Below, piece after piece: positions 8,277 to 19,299 of a stretch of DNA of 64,000 nt; the stretch's first letter is position 1, and each line of letters opens with the position of its first letter. The stretch is taken from the NCBI RefSeq assembly GCF_001909285.1, contig NZ_MRSV01000001.1, positions 2,250,556 through 2,314,555 of the forward strand, read 5' to 3'. The notes beneath the pieces were generated by a model. It was not told where the DNA came from. It did not search any database and worked only from the letters and a program-made list of their open reading frames with translations. This stretch comes from Exiguobacterium profundum (lineage in GTDB: Bacteria > Bacillota > Bacilli > Exiguobacteriales > Exiguobacteriaceae). A program made the position numbers and the translations under genes.

Positions 8277-9566
8277 TTATCCCTCCATCATTAGAAGTGC
8301 TGGGTCTTCGAGCAAGCGTTTCACCATGTTAAGAGCGTTTTGTGCAGTCGCACCGTCGATGAGGCGGTGGTCAAAGCTGAATGAAAGTGCAAGTACTGGC
8401 GCAGCAACGATTTCACCGTTCTTCACGACAGCTTTCTCAGCGATACGGCCGATACCGAGAATCGCAACTTCTGGGTGGTTGATGACAGGTGTGAACCATT
8501 GTCCACCAGCTGAACCGATGTTTGTGATTGTGATCGATCCGCCTTTCATGTCTTCCCCAGCGAGCTTACCTTCACGAGCTTTACCTGCAAGTTCGTTAAT
8601 GTTTGTAGCAAGTGCATAGATTGATTTACGGTCTGCATCTTTTACGACTGGTACAACGAGTCCGTTGTCCGTGTCAGCTGCAATCCCGATGTTGTAGTAG
8701 TTTTTGTAGACGATTTCTTCGTTCACGTCATCGATTGAAGCGTTGATTGTTGGGAATGCTTTCGCTGCAGCAGTCAATGCTTTCACGACGAATGGCAAGT
8801 ACGTGAGTTTCACGCCTTGGTCAGCCGCGACTTGTTTGAAATCTTTACGGAGTGCAACGAGTTTTGTAACGTCGACTTCGTCCATGAGTGTAACGTGTGG
8901 TGCAGTGTGTTTCGAGTTAACCATAGCTTTCGAGATGGCTTTACGGATTCCACGGATTTTCTCACGTGTTTCAAGTTCAGGAGTCGCTGACTCGTAAGGC
9001 TTGATTTCCGTTTTCGCAGCAGCTGCTGGTGCTACAGATTCTGTTTTCTCTGTTGTAGCTTCTGCAGACGGTGCTTCGCCGTTCGCGAATGCATCGATGT
9101 CTTCTTTCAATACACGGCCGTTGTCGCCAGAACCGTTTACTTCACGGATGTCGACACCTTTTTCACGTGCATATTTACGGACAGATGGCATAGCGATAAC
9201 ACGCTCAGATTTGTGAAGTTGAACGTCGCGTGGCGCGTCTTCTTTCACATCTTCTTTTACGTCTTCTGTCTTCTCTTCTGCTTTCGGTTGTTCAGGTGTT
9301 TCTTCTTCACCTGCTGGTGCATCGCCTTCGATGTCAAACGTAATGAGGACGTCGCCGACTACTGCAACTGTACCTTCAGAAACTTTAACTTCTTTGACTG
9401 TACCGTCGACTGGAGCTGGGATTTCAACGACTGCTTTGTCGTTTTGTACTTCTAAAAGAACATCGTCCTCTTTGACCGTATCCCCTGCTTTTACGAACCA
9501 CTTGACGATTTCACCTTCGTGAATACCTTCACCGATATCTGGTAATTTAAATTCAAATACTGCCAC
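8277..9566 (-). CDS. pdhC: Dihydrolipoyllysine acetyltransferase (E2) of pyruvate dehydrogenase
   Basis: E2 forms the core of the complex and transfers the acetyl group to CoA. The 429 residues comprise one lipoyl domain with the modified lysine in [10 protein letters not shown] (K44), an acidic, Pro/Glu-rich flexible linker containing a short VKED repeat (about 85-120), a peripheral-subunit-binding domain (126-160, [15 protein letters not shown]), an Ala-rich linker, and the catalytic domain ending with FDHRLIDGA. It is the third gene of the operon, with a 78-base gap after pdhB that carries its own ribosome site. A single lipoyl domain is usual in Bacillales. Confidence 0.98.
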   Translation of the reverse strand: MAVFEFKLPDIGEGIHEGEIVKWFVKAGDTVKEDDVLLEVQNDKAVVEIPAPVDGTVKEVKVSEGTVAVVGDVLITFDIEGDAPAGEEETPEQPKAEEKTEDVKEDVKEDAPRDVQLHKSERVIAMPSVRKYAREKGVDIREVNGSGDNGRVLKEDIDAFANGEAPSAEATTEKTESVAPAAAAKTEIKPYESATPELETREKIRGIRKAISKAMVNSKHTAPHVTLMDEVDVTKLVALRKDFKQVAADQGVKLTYLPFVVKALTAAAKAFPTINASIDDVNEEIVYKNYYNIGIAADTDNGLVVPVVKDADRKSIYALATNINELAGKAREGKLAGEDMKGGSITITNIGSAGGQWFTPVINHPEVAILGIGRIAEKAVVKNGEIVAAPVLALSFSFDHRLIDGATAQNALNMVKRLLEDPALLMMEG

Positions 9567-9644
9567 TGGTTTTTCCTCCCATCATTTCATCATGTAAACA
9601 CGACAAGGGAGACAATTCTCCCTCATCGTTTATTCGACACGATC

Positions 9645-10622
9645 TTAGAAGTTCACAACTTCCTTAACTTTTGCAACGACATCTTTATGGTCAGGTAACC
9701 ACATGTCTTCACCTTGTGCGAATGCGAAGACTGTGTCTGGTGCAGTTACTCGAAGAACTGGTGCTTCGAGGTGAAGAATTGCGCGCTCTTGAATTTCAGT
9801 TACAACGTTCGCTGCGATACCTGCTTGACGTTGTGCTTCTTGAACGACGATCGCACGACCTGTTTTCTTAACAGACTCTACGATTGTGTCGATATCAAGC
9901 GGGCTCACTGTCATGAGGTCGATTACTTCAACGTTGATGTTTTCTTTTTCAAGTTCTTTCGCTGCTTTAAGTGAAGTATGCACCATCGCACCGTAAGTGA
10001 TGATTGAAACGTCTGTACCTTCACGTTTCACATCTGCTTTACCGAGTTCGATTGTGTAATCACCTTCAGGTACTTCGCCACGGAATGAACGATACAATTT
10101 CATGTGCTCGAGGAACACGACTGGGTCGTTGTCACGGATTGACGCGATCAACAAACCTTTTGCATCGTAAGGAGTTGATGGAATAACAACTTTAAGACCA
10201 GGTGTCTGAGCCATCAAGCCTTCAAGGCTGTCCGCGTGAAGCTCAGGTGTCTTAACTCCACCACCGAATGGTGAACGGATTGTGATTGGTTGGCTGTAAG
10301 CGCCGCCTGAACGGTAACGCATACGTGCCATTTGAGCTGCGATTGAGTCGAAAACTTCGAATACGAATCCGAAGAATTGAACTTCCATAATCGGACGGAA
10401 TCCAGTAAGACCTAGACCGATCGCAAGACCACCAATCCCTGATTCAGCGAGTGGCGTGTCGAAGACACGGTCTTCGCCGAGCTCGTCTTGGAGACCTTCC
10501 GTCGCGCGGAATACCCCACCGTTTTTACCAACGTCTTCTCCGAAAAGAAGTACTTTCTCGTCGCGTTTCATTTCAACGCGCATCGCATCAGTAATCGCTT
10601 GGATCATTGTCATTTGAGCCAT
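9645..10622 (-). CDS. pdhB: Pyruvate dehydrogenase E1 component, beta subunit
   Basis: The 325-residue beta subunit pairs with PdhA to decarboxylate pyruvate using thiamine diphosphate. The sequence opens [20 protein letters not shown] and contains the family segments [34 protein letters not shown], the [19 protein letters not shown] loop and the C-terminal [12 protein letters not shown]. The length is typical. The start lies three bases after the pdhA stop, indicating translational coupling. Confidence 0.98.
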   Translation of the reverse strand: MAQMTMIQAITDAMRVEMKRDEKVLLFGEDVGKNGGVFRATEGLQDELGEDRVFDTPLAESGIGGLAIGLGLTGFRPIMEVQFFGFVFEVFDSIAAQMARMRYRSGGAYSQPITIRSPFGGGVKTPELHADSLEGLMAQTPGLKVVIPSTPYDAKGLLIASIRDNDPVVFLEHMKLYRSFRGEVPEGDYTIELGKADVKREGTDVSIITYGAMVHTSLKAAKELEKENINVEVIDLMTVSPLDIDTIVESVKKTGRAIVVQEAQRQAGIAANVVTEIQERAILHLEAPVLRVTAPDTVFAFAQGEDMWLPDHKDVVAKVKEVVNF

Positions 10623-10625
10623 AAC

Positions 10626-12042
<1,417 letters not shown>

Positions 12043-12582
12043 ATGTTAACCATGAAAGATGTCATCCGCGAAGGAGACGAGCGACTTCGCGCGCGTTCAG
12101 CCGAAGTTTCGATTCCGCCAACAACAGAAGATTTGGCGTTACTCGACGAGATGGAGACGTTTCTTGTCAATAGTCAAGACCCAGAGATGAGCGAGAAATA
12201 CGAGTTACGAGGTGGTGTCGGAATCGCCGCACCTCAACTCGGTGTAAATCGCCGTTTCTTCACAGTATTGCTACAAGAAGAGGAAGAGACGTTTAAACTC
12301 TCCATCTTCAATCCTAAAATTACAAGTCATTCCGTCGAACAGACATTTTTGAATGGCGGCTAAGGCTGTCTATCGGTCGATCGCGTGGTCAAAGGAAATG
12401 TACCTCGTTTTCGTCGAATCACGTTAGAAGGGTTCGATCGCGACGGGAAGCCGATTAAGCTTCGTCTGCGCGGAATGCGCGCTGTCGTATGTCAGCACGA
12501 GCTCGATCATTTAGACGGGATCATGTTCTATGACCGGATCAATATGTCGAACCCGTTAGAAACATACGGCGAACCGATTTAA
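12043..12582 (+). pseudogene. def: Peptide deformylase (YkrB/DefB type), interrupted by an in-frame TAA at the EGCLS motif
   Basis: Peptide deformylase removes N-formyl groups from new proteins. The ATG at 12043 (six bases after AGGAAG) opens a frame like B. subtilis YkrB: MLTMKDVIREGDERLRARSA, GVGIAAPQLGV (motif 1), FNPKITSHSVEQTFLNGG. TAA follows at 12361-12363 exactly where the glutamate of EGCLS (motif 2) belongs; GCLSVD then continues in frame and motif 3 is QHELDHLDG. One G-to-T change of GAA explains it. The 106-residue truncated product lacks the metal ligands Cys and HExxH and cannot be active. Another def elsewhere in the genome is expected. A sequencing error must be excluded first. 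Confidence 0.88.
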
Positions 12583-12583
12583 C

Positions 12584-14209
12584 ATGTTTAGTTCGAGAAA
12601 AAGGGCACTGTTGTTACTATTCCCATTTTTATTTCTTTTAATCGGTGGATGTGTGCGAATCAATTATGATGCGACCGTCCACTATGACCAATCTGTTTCG
12701 CTTGAAACGACTTACGCGTTCCGTGATCATCCAGTCATGAAATTGCTCAATCTCAGACTCGACTGGGATACGTGGAAAGAGCAAGCAGAAGCGAACGGAT
12801 ATGAGACGGAAGATTATTCGAGTCCTGATGACTACGAAGGCATGGTCTTAAAGAAGACATTTAAAAATGTGGACGAGTTGCAACAGATTAAAGAGGAATG
12901 GAAAACGGGACCAGCCGGTATTTTAGTCCCTCCGGATATTCAGTTCGACATCGAACAACAGGAAGGCATTTGGTTTGATTCATATACACTCCAAACCAAT
13001 CTCGACCTCCGACTCGATCGGGTCGACTTACCCGGTGTTGAACTAACCGGCTCCCCCAAAAAATTGGCTGAACGATATATCCGCCAAGCCGACATTCGCT
13101 TTAACTTGACTGTTCCGACCGGCGTATTCGTTGAGGATGGAACTGGCCTAGACCTCCGTTCTATGAAACATGTCGAGTGGCAAGTCTACGGCGGTCGGCA
13201 AAATAACGTGAAGCTCGTTGCCCATGTACCGAACGTCAACGCTTGGATCGTGACGGGAATCGTTTTGATTGCAGCGGCCGTATTGACTTACTTCATTTGG
13301 CGCAAATATCGTCGGAATGTTGGCAACCCAAAAGAGACATCCATTCGTTCACGTCTTCTCGGACTGTTGATTGTCTCACTTTCACTCGCTCTCATCATCG
13401 TCACCTTCCGACAAGAGTTGACAAACGAGCGTCAATCCGAGGCGATACGTCAAGCTTCTCAAACGAATGAGTTCATCCCTACGTTTGCAGTTCATGGACT
13501 ACTCGGGACAGACCGGACGTTTCTCCGCTTCTCTCAAGCGATGGAACAAAGTGGTCAAGCGACTGATGGGGCGCTTTGTACCGTGACTGTCAAAGGCAAG
13601 ACCGACTGTGAAATATATGATTTTAGTTCAACTCGTCCGATTGTCCGAATCGAGTTCGAAGATGCAGAGGCTTCTTTAAACAATCAGACAAAGTGGTTGA
13701 ATGCAGCCATTGAAACATATAAAAAAACGAGAAATCGATCATTCGATCGGATGTATATCATTGGCCATAGCATGGGTGGCGTAGCCGCTGCCAACTATAT
13801 CCTGAATCAAGAGACATACATTGTCGATAAGTTTGTGACGTTCGATAGCCCGTTCGGCGGGACGCGCCTTGCAAACTTCGGTTTATCTGCCAGTAACTTC
13901 GGCATTAATACCGGAAGCCCTGCCATCCGTGATTTGTCTCCTAACTCAGACGGACTGCAAGCCTTCCAGTCTAAACTCGAGACATGGCCGAGGTCCGTTC
14001 AGGTACTCTCCTTCTCTGGACGTGGTGGCGAATTCAATTTGATTGAGCCGGCAAGTTCGCTGTTACTTGAAGAGTATACGAATAACATTCAGACAGAAAC
14101 TGTGCCGTACGACCATTTCTCGCTTCACCGTAAAAGTGACGTCTTGAAAGAGACCGGGAAATTCTTATATGAATACACGAATGAGTTTAATCCAATCGAG
14201 ACGAACTAA
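12584..14209 (+). CDS. Membrane-anchored DUF3153 lipoprotein domain fused to a DUF915-type alpha/beta hydrolase
   Basis: A 541-residue extracytoplasmic protein. It has a signal peptide with lipobox-like IGGC (Cys at about 23), then a domain of about 200 residues whose beginning (CVRINYDATVHYDQSVSLE) resembles DUF3153/LppM-type lipoproteins. A transmembrane helix (about 222-243) with a basic RKYRRN tail and a second helix (about 262-280) follow. Last is an alpha/beta hydrolase with an oxyanion-type FAVHGLLG, nucleophile elbow GHSMGG and FDSPFGG, the pattern of DUF915 cell-surface hydrolases. No clear ribosome site precedes the ATG, which is one base after the def stop; translation is probably coupled to def. 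Substrate unknown. The fusion is unusual in my experience of these families. Confidence 0.75.
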   Translation: MFSSRKRALLLLFPFLFLLIGGCVRINYDATVHYDQSVSLETTYAFRDHPVMKLLNLRLDWDTWKEQAEANGYETEDYSSPDDYEGMVLKKTFKNVDELQQIKEEWKTGPAGILVPPDIQFDIEQQEGIWFDSYTLQTNLDLRLDRVDLPGVELTGSPKKLAERYIRQADIRFNLTVPTGVFVEDGTGLDLRSMKHVEWQVYGGRQNNVKLVAHVPNVNAWIVTGIVLIAAAVLTYFIWRKYRRNVGNPKETSIRSRLLGLLIVSLSLALIIVTFRQELTNERQSEAIRQASQTNEFIPTFAVHGLLGTDRTFLRFSQAMEQSGQATDGALCTVTVKGKTDCEIYDFSSTRPIVRIEFEDAEASLNNQTKWLNAAIETYKKTRNRSFDRMYIIGHSMGGVAAANYILNQETYIVDKFVTFDSPFGGTRLANFGLSASNFGINTGSPAIRDLSPNSDGLQAFQSKLETWPRSVQVLSFSGRGGEFNLIEPASSLLLEEYTNNIQTETVPYDHFSLHRKSDVLKETGKFLYEYTNEFNPIETN

Positions 14210-14213
14210 CGTC

Positions 14214-14250
14214 AAAACAGCTATCCCCAAACTTTGAGGATAGCTGTTTT
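14214..14250. terminator. Bidirectional intrinsic terminator
   Basis: A 13-bp stem AAAACAGCTATCC (14214-14226) with its complement at 14238-14250 around an 11-base loop, between convergent genes. Confidence 0.9.
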
Positions 14251-15708
14251 TTAATAGGTCATCGTCCATGTGACTTTTTGGAGCCAATACATCATATACT
14301 TTCCGAGCGGGAGATCCGTTTGAATCTCATCATATGCTACCGTATACGCGCCGTTCTCATTGTTCCATAGACGATTAAAATACTCGTCCACCTCATCAAA
14401 GAAGGCTGTATCCACTTCTCCTGTCACTTCGACGTCTGCCTCTAGGTTGTAATCGTTCATGTTACGGGTCGTATAGTTCCCCGATCCTAAGACAACGGTT
14501 TTCTCCTCACCATCCACATAGAGGATTTTTGGATGATATTGTTCCTTACCGACATCATACCAGCGAATCTCGATATGCTCCGGGTTGACGGTGTTCAGTT
14601 CTGCCGTCACCGGTAAGTTCGGTAACCCTGATTTCGATCGACCGAACGCATTCGTGTTCGGATCGAGGATCAAGTTCACAGTCACCCCGCGCCCTGCGGC
14701 ATCCTCGATTGCTTGAATGATATTCCGGTCTGCCAAATAAAACATTCCAATCCAAATGGTATCTCCATCGTCCGCCCCATTCATTGCATCGAGCACTGAC
14801 TCTTGAATTTTCCCTTCGGTGACGTAACGAATCTCCATTGGTGCCTCGCTCGGCGCATTTTCAATCTTCGACAACGCTTCATCATCAGGGAATCGGCGTG
14901 CATCTCCTTTCGAGAACGTCGCGACCGCTTGCTCACCTTCAACGATTTCTTTTAAAATCGGTCCTTTTAAACGGACACCGACATTCGAGTGGTATCCGCT
15001 AGCGTCATGTGGATTGGCGGATAGTACAAATCCCTCATTTTCAGTGACCATCACCTTCCGATGGTTCGCTTTGATGTTGAGCAACCTCAAATAAGCACGA
15101 ACCGTAATGTCCGGTGCCGAAGAGGCCATCGGATTCGGCAACCAGCCGGATTGACTATCACCGAACCATTGAAGCGCCATTCGATAAAACGTGGAGTAAA
15201 GAATATTTGGGTCACGAAGTTCGTCGAGATTTGTGTACACGACTTCTACCCCTGCCTCCTCCAGTACATCGAAGTGGTCGGAAACGTGCCCGTTATAAGT
15301 CGTATTGATATCGTCTGTAATAAAAACGACTTTCAAGTCCGGATATCGCTCCATTTGCTCAAGTAATGCCGATGACAGGCGCGATGTGATGTCCGGATAT
15401 TGTCGGTCTTCATTCGAATAAGGATTGAATAAGAAAAAGTCCATGACGATGTATTCCTTTGCCTCACGTATTGCTCGTTCAACTTCACTAAATATCTCTT
15501 GTTCGACAATCTCCGTATCTTCCCCTTGATAGGTCAAATCGTGGAGAAAATCGATTTGGTCATCTGTGATGAGATATGGTTCAGATTGTCTCGACACGCC
15601 TTCAGGTAATGGTTTGACTTGATGATATACGAGCGTGATGAGAAAAATGACCGCTACGATTGCAGCTCCCCATTTCAGCCACCCTTTCTTCCCCTTTTTC
15701 TTCGCCAT
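14251..15708 (-). CDS. Membrane-anchored phospholipase D family protein
   Basis: A 485-residue protein with a Lys-rich start, one N-terminal transmembrane helix (about residues 12-28) and an extracytoplasmic PLD fold with two HKD motifs. The first reads NHRKVMVTE (Glu where Asp is usual) and the second YHPKILYVDG, followed by GSGNYTTRNM. Such proteins act as cardiolipin synthases, phospholipases or nucleases; this one lacks the two-helix N-terminus of bona fide Cls, and a separate cls gene is present at 47-48 kb. The ribosome site is GGAGGGGGAG. It is preceded by the rnjA terminator, so it probably has its own promoter. Substrate not known. Confidence 0.8.
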   Translation of the reverse strand: MAKKKGKKGWLKWGAAIVAVIFLITLVYHQVKPLPEGVSRQSEPYLITDDQIDFLHDLTYQGEDTEIVEQEIFSEVERAIREAKEYIVMDFFLFNPYSNEDRQYPDITSRLSSALLEQMERYPDLKVVFITDDINTTYNGHVSDHFDVLEEAGVEVVYTNLDELRDPNILYSTFYRMALQWFGDSQSGWLPNPMASSAPDITVRAYLRLLNIKANHRKVMVTENEGFVLSANPHDASGYHSNVGVRLKGPILKEIVEGEQAVATFSKGDARRFPDDEALSKIENAPSEAPMEIRYVTEGKIQESVLDAMNGADDGDTIWIGMFYLADRNIIQAIEDAAGRGVTVNLILDPNTNAFGRSKSGLPNLPVTAELNTVNPEHIEIRWYDVGKEQYHPKILYVDGEEKTVVLGSGNYTTRNMNDYNLEADVEVTGEVDTAFFDEVDEYFNRLWNNENGAYTVAYDEIQTDLPLGKYMMYWLQKVTWTMTY

Positions 15709-15734
15709 AAGCTCCCCCTCCTCATTTGCTGGTG

Positions 15735-15766
15735 AAAAAAACGAGCCGTAGTCTCCTACAGCCCGT
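15735..15766 (-). terminator. Intrinsic terminator of rnjA
   Basis: On the minus strand an 11-bp stem (15766-15756 with 15751-15741, two G-U pairs), a 4-base loop and a T tract (15740-15735). Confidence 0.88.
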
Positions 15767-15770
15767 CAAA

Positions 15771-17438
15771 TCATACTTCCATAATAATCGGCAGGACCAT
15801 CGGGTGTCTCCGCGTCTTTTGGGCCAAATAAGGTGTGAGGGTGTCTGAGACGAGTTGTTTCATCTCCGACCACTTCATCTGCTTATTGGACAATCCTTGT
15901 TCGACGGTTTTCTTCAACAATCGTTCGCCGTCACGAATCAGACTACCTGATTCACGCATATAGACGAATCCACGTGAGATGATATCTGGTCCTGAGACGA
16001 GTTTGCGCGTCTTGCCATCGATGCTGATGACGACGACAACGAGTCCATCTTCAGACAGAATTCGGCGATCCCTTAATACTATATTCCCGATATCACCAAT
16101 TCCATTCCCATCGATATACACAGCGTTCGCAGAAATTTTGCCAGTGACCGCAGCCGACTCCGAGTCGACAGCAAGCACTTCACCATTATCCATAACGAAA
16201 CTGTTCTCTTTCGGGATTCCTACCGATTCAGCAAGCTCAGCATGCTTTTTCAACATGCGGTACTCACCGTGAATCGGCATGAAGAATTTTGGATTCAACA
16301 GACGAATCATCAATAACTGCTCTTGTTGCGAACCATGACCTGATGTATGAATGTTCGTCAACTTACCGTAGACAACATCCGCTCCCGCTTTATACAACTG
16401 GTCAATCGTCTTCCCGACGGAGATGGCATTTCCTGGGATTGGAGAAGAAGAAAAGATGACCGTATCCCCAGGAATGATTGACACTTGACGATGGGTACCA
16501 TTCGCAATACGGCTGAGTGCTGCCATCGGTTCTCCTTGCGAGCCGGTACAAAGAATCGCGATTTCATTCGGGTCGTAGTGACGCATTTGATTCGCCTCAA
16601 TGATCATCCCTTTCGGAACGTTGATGAAACCGAGTTCTTGTCCAATCGTCATGACTTTCTCCATCGAACGACCGAAAATCATGAGATGGCGACCTGTCTC
16701 GGCACACGCATCGACCACTTGTTGCAAGCGATAGATGTTCGATGCGAATGTTGCAAAGATGATTCGACCATCCGCTTTCCGGAACGTTTCACTAATCGTC
16801 CCACCGACAACGCTCTCACTCATCGTGAAGCCTTCCACTTCTGCATTTGTCGAATCGGACAAGAGACAAAGCACGCCTTCTTTTCCGATTTCCGCCATCT
16901 TGGCGAGGTCTGCCGGCTCACCTACCGGAGTGAAGTCGAACTTGAAGTCACCCGTATGGACGATGTTCCCTTGTGGCGTCTTGACGACGACACCGAGTGA
17001 GTTCGGAATCGAGTGCGTCGTGCGGAAGAACGAGATGCTCGTCTTGCGGAACTTGATGAGTGAATCCTCATCAATCTCATGGAGTTCCGCCTCACGAAGC
17101 AACCCATGCTCCTCAAGTTTAACTTTAATCAATCCGAGCGCGAGCTTCGTCGCGTAAATCGGCAATTGCACTTGCTTCAATAAGAATGGAATTCCCCCGA
17201 TGTGGTCTTCGTGACCGTGAGTGATGAATACCCCTTTTACTTTGTCCTTGTTTTTAATCAGGTACGAGTAATCAGGAATCACATAGTCGATTCCAAGCAA
17301 GTCATCCTCTGGGAACATGATTCCCGCATCGATGACGATGATTTCATCTTGGAATTGAACAACATATGTGTTCTTCCCGATTTCTCCGAGTCCGCCCAAT
17401 GCGAACACGGCTGTTTGGTGGTTCTTAACAAACTTCAT
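15771..17438 (-). CDS. rnjA: Ribonuclease J1
   Basis: RNase J1 is the essential 5'-3' exo- and endoribonuclease of the Bacillus degradosome. The 555-residue length is identical to B. subtilis RnjA. Metal-site motifs of the metallo-beta-lactamase/beta-CASP fold are visible: [10 protein letters not shown] (about 73-82), HTGDFKFD, then SDSTNAE and the C-terminal [14 protein letters not shown] and PIHGEYRM. The ribosome site is AAGGAGAG. A TATAAT -10 lies at 17526-17521 on the minus strand. In B. subtilis the gene for RNA polymerase epsilon (rpoY/ykzG) sits directly upstream; the 200-base gap here is too small and stop-filled to hold it. Confidence 0.98.
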   Translation of the reverse strand: MKFVKNHQTAVFALGGLGEIGKNTYVVQFQDEIIVIDAGIMFPEDDLLGIDYVIPDYSYLIKNKDKVKGVFITHGHEDHIGGIPFLLKQVQLPIYATKLALGLIKVKLEEHGLLREAELHEIDEDSLIKFRKTSISFFRTTHSIPNSLGVVVKTPQGNIVHTGDFKFDFTPVGEPADLAKMAEIGKEGVLCLLSDSTNAEVEGFTMSESVVGGTISETFRKADGRIIFATFASNIYRLQQVVDACAETGRHLMIFGRSMEKVMTIGQELGFINVPKGMIIEANQMRHYDPNEIAILCTGSQGEPMAALSRIANGTHRQVSIIPGDTVIFSSSPIPGNAISVGKTIDQLYKAGADVVYGKLTNIHTSGHGSQQEQLLMIRLLNPKFFMPIHGEYRMLKKHAELAESVGIPKENSFVMDNGEVLAVDSESAAVTGKISANAVYIDGNGIGDIGNIVLRDRRILSEDGLVVVVISIDGKTRKLVSGPDIISRGFVYMRESGSLIRDGERLLKKTVEQGLSNKQMKWSEMKQLVSDTLTPYLAQKTRRHPMVLPIIMEV

Positions 17439-17638
17439 TTAATCTCTCCTTACTTCAATTATTAATACATCTATGTGAAACATAAGTGATTCTCGAATAT
17501 GCCCGTAAGATTCTTTTTTCATTATAGCTCATATCATGACAATATTTCACTAACGATGTGATATTCGTGGTAGTTTCCCTATTTCGTGTTATCCTTTTAG
17601 TGGGTTCAGAAAACATATTTTTTAGATAAAGAGAAAGA

Positions 17639-18427
17639 ATGGTGAATCAAATGGAAGATCAAAAGGTTGTTTTCTTCGACATTGACGGCACGCTTTTACA
17701 TGAAGGTAGTTATATACCGCCTTCCACGATTTCAGCAATTCAGGCATTGCGAGAAAACGGCGTCGAGACATTCATCGCGACGGGACGAGGACCGGCCATG
17801 CTATCCGATATCCCAGAACGTGTCGGGATTGATAGTCTTGTTTGCTATAATGGTCAGATTGTCGTGCATAAAGGTGAAATCGTCTATCGTAACACGCTTT
17901 CAAAAGATGCACTCGGCCGATTGACGACGCACGCCGCTTCAAATGATCATACTCTCGTCTATTTGGGACAAGACCGTGGTGGTGCTTCAAGACCGAATGA
18001 TGCCATCGTCAAACAATCGCTCGGTGAACTCGACATGCCGATTCCTTCATTCGAACCGAACTTCCATACAAAAGAAGATGTGTATCAGACGTTACTGTAT
18101 TGCACGCCTGAAGACGAGCATCATTATATCAACGCCTACCGTGAGTTCGATTTTATCCGTTGGCATCCTCATGCAATGGACGTGATCAACAAAGGGGCCA
18201 GTAAGGCAGATGGCATCCGTCACTTTATTGAGACCAATGGCTACCGTCTTGAGAATACGTACGCTTTCGGAGATGCGTTGAACGACTTGGCCATGCTTCA
18301 GTATGTAGGTACTGGAATCGCCATGGGCAATGGTCGCACCGAAACGAAAGACGTGGCGGATTTTGTCACGAAATCCATCCTTGAAGATGGAATCGAGTAC
18401 GGCTTGAAAGCGATGAAACTCATTTAA
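17639..18427 (+). CDS. Cof-type HAD hydrolase (YkrA-like)
   Basis: A 262-residue haloacid-dehalogenase phosphatase of the Cof subfamily. The nucleophile motif is VFFDIDGTLL, motif 2 is FIATGRGP, and the C-terminal acidic loop is FGDALNDLAMLQYVGTGIAMGNG. Such enzymes dephosphorylate sugar phosphates or flavin/pyridoxal phosphates; substrate unknown. Two starts are possible: ATG 17639 with only GAGAAAG upstream, or ATG 17651 (MEDQKVV) after GGTGA; I keep the longer one without conviction. Position next to rnjA and def corresponds to B. subtilis ykrA. Confidence 0.88.
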   Translation: MVNQMEDQKVVFFDIDGTLLHEGSYIPPSTISAIQALRENGVETFIATGRGPAMLSDIPERVGIDSLVCYNGQIVVHKGEIVYRNTLSKDALGRLTTHAASNDHTLVYLGQDRGGASRPNDAIVKQSLGELDMPIPSFEPNFHTKEDVYQTLLYCTPEDEHHYINAYREFDFIRWHPHAMDVINKGASKADGIRHFIETNGYRLENTYAFGDALNDLAMLQYVGTGIAMGNGRTETKDVADFVTKSILEDGIEYGLKAMKLI

Positions 18428-18503
18428 AAAAGACCTCTTGGAGTCAAACCGTCGAGTTGATCAATCGATTCAACGATCGCGGTATCGCTCCAAAGGTCTT
18501 TTT
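18427..18503. terminator. Large bidirectional terminator
   Basis: The outer stem AAAAAGACCTCTTGGAG (18427-18443) pairs with CTCCAAAGGTCTTTTT (18488-18503), one base bulged. The 44-base interior holds a smaller GTTGA/TCAAC helix. It separates the convergent ykrA-like and ktrC genes. Confidence 0.85.
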
Positions 18504-18506
18504 CTT

Positions 18507-19169
18507 TTATCTCGAACGAAGTGTACGCTCTAGTCTATCCAAATCGGTATCCTTCCCGATGATAATCAAAATATCTTCCGATAAAATCATCTCATCCGCT
18601 TGAGGAGAAATCAGGACATCGTCATCGCGACGAATCGCCACGATGTTCACCCCGTACTTCGCCCGCAAGTCCAAATCGATGAGTGATTTGTTAGATAACT
18701 TGTCCGATGCTTTTATTTCGACAATCGAATGTTCATTCGATAATTCGAGGTAGTCGAGGATACTTTGGCTCATCAATCCATTCGCAATTCGAACGCCCAT
18801 GTCACGCTCCGGGTGGACGATATTGTCTGCCCCAATTCGACGAAGTACTTTTTCATGGTAATCGTTCGTTGCTTTCACCGTGATGATTTGAACACCAAGT
18901 TCCTTTAAAATCAACGTCGTCAAAATAGAAGCTTGAATATTCTCCCCGATGGCGACGATGACATGTTCAAAGTTACGAATCCCCAAACTCTTCAACACAT
19001 TTTCATCTGTTGTATCGGCGATCACGGCATGGGTTGCCAATCCCATAAACTCATTGACACGCTCCTCATCTGAATCGATGGCGAGGACGTCATATCCATT
19101 TGAAGACAATTCACGGACGATCGACCCACCAAATCGTCCCAATCCGATGACTGCAAATTCACCTGTCAT
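18507..19169 (-). CDS. ktrC: Ktr potassium uptake regulatory subunit (RCK)
   Basis: A 220-residue cytoplasmic RCK protein that gates a KtrB/KtrD potassium channel. The N-terminal Rossmann domain has AVIGLGRFGGSI (glycines 9, 11, 14) and the acidic residue after beta-2 (AIDSDEE), which bind ATP/NAD and c-di-AMP-type ligands. The RCK-C domain follows from about residue 135. The order ktrC-rnjA-ykrA matches B. subtilis ykqB-ykqC-ykrA. The channel subunit is not in the window. KtrA and KtrC are hard to tell apart; position favours KtrC. Confidence 0.9.
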   Translation of the reverse strand: MTGEFAVIGLGRFGGSIVRELSSNGYDVLAIDSDEERVNEFMGLATHAVIADTTDENVLKSLGIRNFEHVIVAIGENIQASILTTLILKELGVQIITVKATNDYHEKVLRRIGADNIVHPERDMGVRIANGLMSQSILDYLELSNEHSIVEIKASDKLSNKSLIDLDLRAKYGVNIVAIRRDDDVLISPQADEMILSEDILIIIGKDTDLDRLERTLRSR

Positions 19170-19256
19170 GATGCTACATCCCTTTCCTACACATGTTCAC
19201 TTCTTGATTCTTCGTTCAGTGTAACTGATTCCACTTCAAAACTCTATACAAAATAC

Positions 19257-19292
19257 AAAACGGGATTCCCTTTAAATAAAGGAAATCCCGTT
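19257..19292 (-). terminator. Terminator of cydAB
   Basis: An interrupted 15-bp stem (19258-19273 with 19278-19292) followed on the minus strand by TTTTG, thirteen bases past the cydB stop. Confidence 0.8.
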
Positions 19293-19299
19293 CTCGCCA

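Noticed and set aside
17453-17500. Fourteen-codon frame ending on the rnjA start (TAAATG overlap) as a leader peptide
   Set aside because: No ribosome site precedes its ATG; probably chance.
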